From Planctomycetaceae bacterium (GTDB lineage Bacteria; Planctomycetota; Planctomycetia; Pirellulales; Pirellulaceae): a DNA stretch of 53,469 nucleotides. The notes under the pieces were generated by a model. The model had not been told where the DNA came from, ran no database searches, and saw only the letters and a list, made by a program, of their open reading frames with translations. A program made the position numbers and the translations under genes. The stretch lies in contig PBTE01000189.1 of NCBI GenBank assembly GCA_002726515.1, positions 1 to 53,469 on the forward strand, read 5' to 3'. Shown piece after piece: positions 44,887 through 51,850 of the stretch. Positions within the stretch are counted from its first letter, which is position 1. Each line of letters opens with the position of its first letter.

Positions 44887-47800
44887 TTAGTTTTTGCTTA
44901 ACGTTTCATCGAGGTTGAGCATGACACGCGCAACAAGGACCCAGGCAGCTGCATCTTGCGGTGTCGACCCGGGGGGCAGCTGCGGCCGTTGATCGGCAGC
45001 TCCTGTTGCTAGCTCGCTGATCGAAAGCCACCCCTCCGCCAGCCGCTGCCGTTGACTCGTCAGTAAAGCCCCGATTGCTTTCCACTCTGCCGGTTTCACC
45101 GACCGACCGGTGCAAAGCCTGTAAGCATAGTCGGCCCGCTGTTCGTCGGTCGGCCCGCCTTCTCGCAAAATACGCAAAGCCAGGGCCCGGGCAGTCTCGA
45201 CAAATAGTGGCTCATTAAGTGACACCAAGGCTGCCAGGGGAGTACTCGAGCGAGGGCGTCGGGCACACGCGGTGTTGGAATTTGGCGAGTCGAACGTCGA
45301 CAAGACAGGGTCGGGCATCGTGCGTTTACGGAATACGTACAAGGAGCGTCGATAACGGTCTGGACTGGTTGCCACCTTCCAATAGTCCAGGATGTGAAAA
45401 TTGGACTTGAGCACATTTTCCGGAACCGGCGGAAAGATACTCGGACCACCAATGTTGCGGTTCAAAAGACCCGCGGAAGTCAGGGCAATATCGCGCACAA
45501 TCTCGGCCTCGGCGCGAAATCGTGGCCCCCGCGCGAGCCATCGGTTTTGCGGATCTTGACGGTAGGCCTCGGGAGTTGCCCAGGAACTTTGCTGATACGT
45601 CGTGCTGGTCGTGATCGTGCGAACCAAATCTTTCAGGCTCCAACCGCGGTCCATAAAATCAACCGCCAGGTAATCGAGTAAGCCGCGGTACTCAGGACGT
45701 GGAGCCCGCGTACCAAAGTCTTCGGATGTCTCCAACAGCCCCCTGCCGAAGATTGCCTGCCAGACCCGATTCACCTGAACGCGTGCGGTAAGTGGTGACC
45801 GCCGGTCGGCCAGCCAACGGGCGAATGCCAGCCGGTCGAGGGGTGCCTCACTGGAAAGCGGGTGCAATGCCGCGGGGACATGCGGATCGACTTGATGCAA
45901 TGGCCGGTCCCAGACTCCGCGGTTGAGTACGAATGTCTTCCGATGAAGTTCTGACGAGCGGGCGCTCAGGCTCAACACGGTCGTGGGGGGAGTGTCAGGG
46001 TAATGGTCAAACAGCTCATCGATTTCAGCTTCGAAACCAGCCAACTCTGACACACTTTTTCGCCATGCGGAAAAAACGGCCTGCTGCTCGTCGGTGGTCC
46101 GGTCGACAACAGGCTTTTGCATCGCCAGAGTGGTTGCATGACTGTAATGAGTCGCACGCGGATTTTTCGATTTCGTGACTGCCAGGCGAAAACGCCCGAT
46201 GGTGAGCAACCCCCGACCGAAGTCGGCCGTCCTGAGGTCCTCCCGCAAAGAGTTGCGAAAGTGAAGATTGACCCGCAATTCGGTTCCGCTGGAAAAATCA
46301 AGTGGCTCGGTAAATTGAACCACGGCCACCGAATCAGTGTTCCTCCTGCCCGGCCCCCGGTCGGCGTACCAGGCAGTCGTGTCGTCACCGTCTATCATAA
46401 AGGCAACAGGCCCGACGCGCTGCTTGTCATCTTGTTTGACCTCTGCGTTCGGGACCGAGGCCATGGGTCGTTCTTCAGTGGAAAAGTCCGCTGTCGGTTC
46501 GGCGAGTGATAAATCCTGCCATGTGTCGTGTTCGGGTCGCTTGATCTGGGCCTTCAGTTCAGTGAGAGCGAACGTCCCCAGCAGACTGCGCCCCGGACCA
46601 TTGTTGGGTAAGTCCGCGTAGGTCAGGACCTCCAGGCGCAACCCGGTCACCCCCTGCAGGTCAGGTTGAGAACGGACATACAGTTCACCGGTCCGTGTCG
46701 GGTGTCCCAAATTCGTAATACTGCGGTCCTCAAGTGTTTCGGGATGATTGAGGCCACCAATCCATGTTTCGTCAAAGGTTTCCAGAATCTCCCAGTCGAC
46801 CGCCGAGGCCTTTTGCTTCGCTTCCCACCGGGCAAGTTCCGTGCGCCAACTGGGCCGCGCCGATTTCACGCCGTCGTTGATCCGCTCGATGGCCTGTTTG
46901 ATCTGTTCGATCCGTGCCAACTGATCTTTCGTAAAGACCGATGCCTGAGCCTCGTGGGTATCATTCAGGAAAGCGAACATGCCATAATATTCGTCCTGCG
47001 AAATTGGATCGAACTTGTGACTGTGGCATTGCGCACACTGGAGCGACACACCCAAAATAGCTTTCCCAATGCAGTCCATTCGGTCAAACATCCCCTCCAC
47101 GCGGAACTGCTCGGAAACGATCGCTCCTTCTTCGTTGGTCATTCCATTACGTAAAAAACCGGTGGCGATCACCTGGTCCTGGGTCCGCTCGGGCAAAAGA
47201 TCGCCCGCTATCTGTTCGATCAGAAATTGATCGTACGGCATGTTGCTGTTAATGGCCCGGATCACCCAGTCCCGCCACGCCCATTGCTCACGGGGCATAT
47301 CCTTCTCGTAACCGTTGCTGTCGGAATAGCGGGCCACGTCGAGCCAATGTCGGGCCCACTTTTCTCCAAAGTGCGGGCTTGCCAGAAGTTGTTCGACCTT
47401 GGCTCCCACTGCGGAGGCAAGATCTCGCCGGGCGGCGGCAACGAATCGCTCCACCTCCTGCGGTGACGGTGGCAACCCGATCAAGTCGAGATAAATGCGG
47501 CGGCAGAGCACTTCGGGCCGCGCCGGAGGCGAAAAATCCAAGCCCTTGCCGGCGAGTCCGACAGCCACAAACGCATCGGTCGGATGACGATCGTCTTTTT
47601 CAACGTCGGCCGTCCGGGGCAATTCGACCCGCTCAGGGGCAACAAAGGCCCAATGTCGCGAGTAGCTCGCTCCCTCTTGAATCCACCGGGTGATGGTCGC
47701 GATTTGCTCGGCATTCAAGCCGTTCTTCTCGCTCGGTGGCGGCATAACCATTTCGGGATCATTCAAGCTGATACGCTGCACCAGTTCGCTCTGATTGAGC

Positions 47801-48087
47801 TCACCCGCGTCGCCCCGATCCAAACGTAGATCGGCCTGCCGGGCCTCCTCGTCCGGACCATGACACTTGAAGCAGTGCTCAGAAAAAAGCGGCTGGATAT
47901 CGCGTTGGTAATCGACCGCGTCAGACGCAATTGCAGGCAGCCAGACACAACAGACCAACCATGCGGCAGCCACCGGGGGCACTCCAACCACCCGCCCAAA
48001 CCGCATCGCACGGGCGCGGTGATCAACGACAAGAGCACCTCCGAGCAAAGAAGCTCTTGCTCGAGTCCGCTTTTCCCGTCTGTACAT
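44887..48087 (-). CDS. PSD1 and planctomycete cytochrome c domain protein (DUF1549/DUF1553)
   Basis: A 1066-aa secreted protein. After an N-terminal stretch with hydrophobic signal (PVAAAWLVCCVWLPAIASDA) comes a planctomycete cytochrome c domain (DIQPLFSEHCFKCHGPDEEA, haem motif CxxCH), then DUF1549 (RRIYLDLIGLPPSPQEVERF; HFGEKWARHWLDVARYSDSNGYE), a second CxxCH in CAQCHSHKFDPISQDEYY, a coiled stretch and beta-rich middle part, and DUF1553 near the C-terminus (VQVNRVWQAIFGRGLLETSEDFGTRAP; RSLYVFRKRTMPDP). The ATG at 48087 follows AGGA with an 8-nt spacer; an ATG at 48006 is nearer the signal. Function is unproven, probably extracytoplasmic redox or polymer degradation; DUF1501 follows. Confidence 0.95.
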   Translation of the reverse strand: MYRREKRTRARASLLGGALVVDHRARAMRFGRVVGVPPVAAAWLVCCVWLPAIASDAVDYQRDIQPLFSEHCFKCHGPDEEARQADLRLDRGDAGELNQSELVQRISLNDPEMVMPPPSEKNGLNAEQIATITRWIQEGASYSRHWAFVAPERVELPRTADVEKDDRHPTDAFVAVGLAGKGLDFSPPARPEVLCRRIYLDLIGLPPSPQEVERFVAAARRDLASAVGAKVEQLLASPHFGEKWARHWLDVARYSDSNGYEKDMPREQWAWRDWVIRAINSNMPYDQFLIEQIAGDLLPERTQDQVIATGFLRNGMTNEEGAIVSEQFRVEGMFDRMDCIGKAILGVSLQCAQCHSHKFDPISQDEYYGMFAFLNDTHEAQASVFTKDQLARIEQIKQAIERINDGVKSARPSWRTELARWEAKQKASAVDWEILETFDETWIGGLNHPETLEDRSITNLGHPTRTGELYVRSQPDLQGVTGLRLEVLTYADLPNNGPGRSLLGTFALTELKAQIKRPEHDTWQDLSLAEPTADFSTEERPMASVPNAEVKQDDKQRVGPVAFMIDGDDTTAWYADRGPGRRNTDSVAVVQFTEPLDFSSGTELRVNLHFRNSLREDLRTADFGRGLLTIGRFRLAVTKSKNPRATHYSHATTLAMQKPVVDRTTDEQQAVFSAWRKSVSELAGFEAEIDELFDHYPDTPPTTVLSLSARSSELHRKTFVLNRGVWDRPLHQVDPHVPAALHPLSSEAPLDRLAFARWLADRRSPLTARVQVNRVWQAIFGRGLLETSEDFGTRAPRPEYRGLLDYLAVDFMDRGWSLKDLVRTITTSTTYQQSSWATPEAYRQDPQNRWLARGPRFRAEAEIVRDIALTSAGLLNRNIGGPSIFPPVPENVLKSNFHILDYWKVATSPDRYRRSLYVFRKRTMPDPVLSTFDSPNSNTACARRPRSSTPLAALVSLNEPLFVETARALALRILREGGPTDEQRADYAYRLCTGRSVKPAEWKAIGALLTSQRQRLAEGWLSISELATGAADQRPQLPPGSTPQDAAAWVLVARVMLNLDETLSKN

Positions 48088-48601
48088 TGCGGCTGTCCTG
48101 GCCTGTTTACCGGCCTAACTCATTGCTTCGTGATGTTATCCAACTGCTGGTGTGGTACTTTCAAGAAGCGAGCCTCAAAGGCCCACCGCACCCAAAGCAC
48201 CAACCACTTTGAAACACGTCCTTGTAAGTATGGTGCGGATTTCGACGCAAATCAAGCTCGTGGACAGCCTTTTCAGAATGTTGTTTTTGCAACCAGAGCG
48301 GTTTCGGATTTTGTGAGGCCACGTTTTCGTCGCATGGAGTTAACCGTTGGTGCGCCCGACCGCTAACTGTCCGCGCGACCCGCGCCAGTCTTCCTGCTCA
48401 TCCGAATCTTGTCATTTCATTTTTAACTGGCAATGCATCTCCATTCACGGGATTCACACTTGTTCCACGGTTCGCCGGTTGGTAGCTTGGTGTTCGAACG
48501 CCCGAGGAGTATTTCGACGGTAGTACTTTGCTCGACGGACCCCCCAGGAGCTTGCTCTCGGGTGGATCAGGGTCACCCCTCTCCAGCAGCCACAACCGGT
48601 C
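48088..48601. other. Non-coding or degraded region right of the PSD1 gene
   Basis: About 514 bp. No intact gene is seen. It contains the PSD1 promoter region at its left end and, at its right end, borders a broken GxxExxY gene whose 5' part may once have extended here. Confidence 0.4.
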
Positions 48602-48815
48602 AAGTACAGGGATATCCGAATCGACGTGCTGGTTGAAACCAAACGGATCCTCGAGCTGAAGAGCGTCGAGGAGGTCAAAGGGATTCACGAGGCAACTGTT
48701 GACCTCCATGAAATCAGCCGGCGTGAAGATCGGATTGCTGATCAACTTCAACAACACCAAACTGAAGGATGGCATCAAGCGTTTCGTCCTCTGTGCTCTT
48801 CGTGTCCTTCGTGGT
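48602..48815 (+). pseudogene. Frameshifted GxxExxY-family gene remnant
   Basis: Two frames together give the C-terminal half of a GxxExxY-type protein (PDDEXK-like, about 125 aa when complete). Frame 1: KYRDIRIDVLVETKRILELKSVEEVKGIHEA up to about 48692. Frame 2: QLLTSMKSAGVKIGLLINFN followed by NTKLKDGIKRFVL. The junction at about 48690 is a net two-base loss (or one-base gain): GAG-G-CAA-CTG where GAG-GCN-CAA-CTG is expected. The hallmarks are IDVLVE, LELKSVEE, HEAQLL, GLLINF and LKDGIKR. The N-terminal GxxExxY part itself is absent. It is a pseudogene. Confidence 0.8.
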
Positions 48816-49057
48816 GGTCCCCTGCCGCTGGAAGAACCCGGAAAATCATCCGTTTCGCGGCACAGGCGGACGTCGGACACTGATGGTGTACGAAGGCGGA
48901 ACCAATGGATGCAGCCGAGCGGGAAATACGCGGGTGGGCCCGCTCGGCAACGTCAACACAGGCCCACTGATTCCCGGAGGTTCGCTTATTCAAAGTGAAG
49001 TTGGCCGCGCGAACGATCGATTGATAATTGAGTACCACGTCCCAACTGGCTGAGTTG

Positions 49058-51472
49058 ATGTCTAGAATCCGTTCGAGGCCCATCCCCGGCAAACTGCGGC
49101 ACCGGCAACTTGCGCTGTGGAAAAAGTTGCTGTTTACGACGGTGGTTGGCTTTGCGTTTTTTGCACTTGTGGAACTCGCGCTTTGGGCGCTGGGCGTGGC
49201 GACGCTCGTCGAAAGAGAAGACCCCTTCCGGGGATTCTCAGGCCTGGTGACCGTCTTCGCCCGGGACGGCGAGGTCTATCGGACGCGGCGCGGCAATCTT
49301 GACACCTTCAACGATCAGTCATTTCTTGCCAAGAAACCTTTGGACGGTTTTCGCATCTTCTGCCTGGGCGGCTCCAGTTCGCATGGCTTTCCCTGGGGCG
49401 CCCAGGCTGCTTTTACCGGCATCGTGGGCGATGCGCTGTCCGTGAGTCATCCGGAGTTGCACATTGAAGCGGTCAACGCCAGTGGCGTTTCCTACGCGAT
49501 GCATCGACTGAACATCGTCGCCGACGAACTGCTGACGTACGAGCCGGACGCGCTGCTCGTCTACAGCGGGCACAACGAATTTATCGAGCCGGCGTTTTTC
49601 GAGGCCCTCAAGCGCCGCGGTACCACCCGCAACCGGTTGGAATATTTGCTGGCACATTCACGCGGATTTTCCGCCATGCGATCTGCCGTGGAAGGCCTGC
49701 GAACCGAAAAACCTTCCGCTCCTGAGCGTTTCGAGACCCGCGTGCGGCGAGACAAGACGCGCGTCTTTTCCCGGCAAGAGCGGGCGGAGATCGTCACGGA
49801 GTACCGCTGGCGGTTGGAGCGTCTGGTCCGACGCGCGCGAGCATCCGGTGTCAAAGTGCTCCTGGCAACGGTGCCCTGCAACCTGCGCCAGTGGCGTCCC
49901 AGGTCCTCGTCCATGGCGGGCATGCTAAGCGAAGCCGACCGCCAGAATTGGTCAGAGGCGTTCAGTTCCGGCAAGCGTCAGCTGAAGACTGGCGATTTCA
50001 CGGTGGCAACCGCGCGCCTGGAGCAGGCAGCGCAGTTGGCTCCTCACCACGCCGAAACACAGTTCCTTCTGGGCCAAGCGTACGAGGGACTCGCCCGTTG
50101 GAACGACGCACGCACGGCTTACCAACGGGCGTGTGACACGGACGACCTGCCAGATCGCCGCGTCTCGGGAATCAATGACGCCATCCGGGAGGTGGCCCGT
50201 GAAGAGGGGGTGTTGCTGGTGGACGTCGACCGCATTTTTGAGCAGCGCAGCGAACACGGCCTGGTCGGATTCAACCTCATCGAGGACTACGTCCACCCCA
50301 CGTGGGAAGGACACGAGCTCATTGCGTGGCACGTCTGGGACGCGATGGAGCAGGCAGGCTGGTTCGGCATCAATTCGGCTGCCGACAGGGACCATTTCGA
50401 CCACCTCGTGGCCCAGCGGCGGCGGCCCATGACCCAGAACGCCCAGTGGCTTTACAACCAAGGTGTTGTGCTCAAGCACCAGGGCCAGACTGCGGCGGCC
50501 ATTGAAAAGTACCGTCAGGCGCTGACGGCGTCGCCCAACTTTTCCGCGGCATTGCAAAACCTGGCGGGACTCCTTAACGAGACCGGCCAACCCGCCGAAG
50601 CCATCGGTTTGTGCGCGCGACTGGTAGAGATCGACCCGGCCAGCGCCGAGGCTCAAATTACCTTTGCCAGTGCCCTGGGAGGGCTGGGCCGCTTCGAGGA
50701 GGCCATACCGTATTGCCAGGAGGCCTTGCGACTCAAGCCGAACTTTGCCAGGGCCCACACCAACCTGGGCAACGCCCTGGCGGGCCTGGGACGCTTCGAG
50801 GAGGCGGTGGTGCATTACAGGGAAGCGCTGCGGCTCCAGCCGGAACTTGCCGAGGTCCACAACAACTGGGGCAACGCACTGGCGGGCCTGGAGCGCGTCG
50901 AGGAGGCCGTCGCGCATTACGAGGAGGCGCTGCGGCTGAAGCCGGACAATGCCAACGCCCACGACAACCTGGGCAACGCCCTGGCGGGCCTGGGACGCTT
51001 CGAGGAGGCCGTCGCACAGTTCGAAGAGGCGCTTTGGCTCCAGCCGGATGATGCCAAGACCCACAACCATCTGGGCAGCACCCTGGCGGGCCTGGGACGT
51101 TTCGAGCAGGCCGTCGCGCATTACAAGCAGGCGCTGCGGCTGAAGCCGGACTACCTTGAGGCTGGCAACAACTACGCATGGCTGCTGGCGACGTGTCCCG
51201 ACGCACAAGTTCGTGACGGGCAACAGGCGCTTGAGCTGGCCGACCACGTGTCGAAAGTGACGAGGTATGGTACTGCCACTGTTCTGGATACCCTTGCTGC
51301 AGCCCATGCCGAAGTGGGAAATTTCGAGGAGGCCGTGCGGTGGCAGGAGAAGGCCGTACAGCTGGCACCAGGACCCCAACAGGACATTCTGCGCCGACGC
51401 CTCGAACTGTACAGGTCCGGTCAACCATTCCGCGAGGGCTCTCAGCAACCTGCGAACGGGAAAAACGATTAA
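49058..51472 (+). CDS. SGNH-hydrolase/TPR membrane protein, paralogue B
   Basis: The ATG at 49058 (804 aa; a TTG at 49028 is an in-frame alternative) has upstream DNA resembling that of paralogue A. After the TM helix (LWKKLLFTTVVGFAFFALVE) it aligns without gaps for over 100 residues with paralogue A: EDPFRGFSGLVTVF, FCLGGSSSHGFPWGAQAAF, NASGVSYAMHRLNIVADELL, YSGHNEFIEP. Block V is DYVHPTWEGHE. TPR-like helices (TGDFTVATARLEQAAQLAPHHAE) again sit within the hydrolase domain. The C-terminal TPRs have a 102-bp period (NAHDNLGNALAGLGRFEEAV), plus a final degenerate unit. Likely the same role as paralogue A; the C-terminal part differs in TPR sequence and length. Confidence 0.88.
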   Translation: MSRIRSRPIPGKLRHRQLALWKKLLFTTVVGFAFFALVELALWALGVATLVEREDPFRGFSGLVTVFARDGEVYRTRRGNLDTFNDQSFLAKKPLDGFRIFCLGGSSSHGFPWGAQAAFTGIVGDALSVSHPELHIEAVNASGVSYAMHRLNIVADELLTYEPDALLVYSGHNEFIEPAFFEALKRRGTTRNRLEYLLAHSRGFSAMRSAVEGLRTEKPSAPERFETRVRRDKTRVFSRQERAEIVTEYRWRLERLVRRARASGVKVLLATVPCNLRQWRPRSSSMAGMLSEADRQNWSEAFSSGKRQLKTGDFTVATARLEQAAQLAPHHAETQFLLGQAYEGLARWNDARTAYQRACDTDDLPDRRVSGINDAIREVAREEGVLLVDVDRIFEQRSEHGLVGFNLIEDYVHPTWEGHELIAWHVWDAMEQAGWFGINSAADRDHFDHLVAQRRRPMTQNAQWLYNQGVVLKHQGQTAAAIEKYRQALTASPNFSAALQNLAGLLNETGQPAEAIGLCARLVEIDPASAEAQITFASALGGLGRFEEAIPYCQEALRLKPNFARAHTNLGNALAGLGRFEEAVVHYREALRLQPELAEVHNNWGNALAGLERVEEAVAHYEEALRLKPDNANAHDNLGNALAGLGRFEEAVAQFEEALWLQPDDAKTHNHLGSTLAGLGRFEQAVAHYKQALRLKPDYLEAGNNYAWLLATCPDAQVRDGQQALELADHVSKVTRYGTATVLDTLAAAHAEVGNFEEAVRWQEKAVQLAPGPQQDILRRRLELYRSGQPFREGSQQPANGKND
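50768..51175 (+). repeat. 102-bp tandem repeats encoding TPR units in paralogue B
   Basis: GGCAACGCC or a close variant recurs at 50768, 50870, 50972 and 51074, each 102 bp apart, giving one 34-residue TPR (NLGNALAGLGRFEEAVAH type) per unit. Units differ by a few substitutions. An array of independent expansion relative to paralogue A is likely. Confidence 0.85.
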
Positions 51473-51850
51473 GAGCTTATTCCATCCCAAGACCGGGAGC
51501 GCGAGGCTCCAGCCTCTGCCTGTTGCTGGCCGGTCTGTTGCTGCTGGCCCGCCTGAGATTTTAAATTGTCAAAGAGCGGTTAACGCAATCACGCCTGGTG
51601 CATCCGGGCGGCGCCGCCCGCCCGGGGCCCTGCGGGCGGGGACAAATCGGGTGGTTTTCGATGTGTTATGGGCCAGATCAGTGGTAGACTGGGAAGCTGG
51701 CATTCAAGTGTTTTTTCTATTGGAGATGGCTCGCGCGCAGATTAACCCCACGTAAGGATTCCACGGTGACGCGAGTCCTTCTACCCAAGAAAACGCAGTA
51801 TTGCCGGGAGGAACTTAATAATTTCAGATCGACCGAATTGCTTCCAGCAA
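51473..51850. other. Intergenic region before the repeat protein
   Basis: About 378 bp. A GC-rich pair of overlapping hairpins (51605-51639) lies in it, and a strong purine-rich GGGAGGA at 51806-51812 lies just before the repeat-protein frame. No gene is supported. Confidence 0.5.
51605..51639. other. Overlapping GC-rich palindrome and hairpin
   Basis: 51605-51620 is a perfect 16-bp palindrome (CGGGCGGCGCCGCCCG). Its right half can also form another hairpin: 51614-51621 pairs with 51632-51639 (8 bp) around a 10-nt loop. There is no T-run after either, so a standard intrinsic terminator is not supported. It may be a termination-assisting or regulatory structure downstream of paralogue B. Confidence 0.5.

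Noticed and set aside
48398-48880. Minus-strand frame opposite the GxxExxY remnant
   Set aside because: It is antisense to the recognisable GxxExxY fragments and shows no motif of its own.
39836-51472. Possibility that the SGNH-TPR pair marks a transposon
   Set aside because: No transposase, integrase or terminal inverted repeat with target duplication was seen; a plain gene duplication explains the inverted pair.
49952-51490. 512-codon antisense frame within SGNH-TPR paralogue B
   Set aside because: Long open antisense frames are expected over GC-rich TPR repeats; the sense strand has clear domains.
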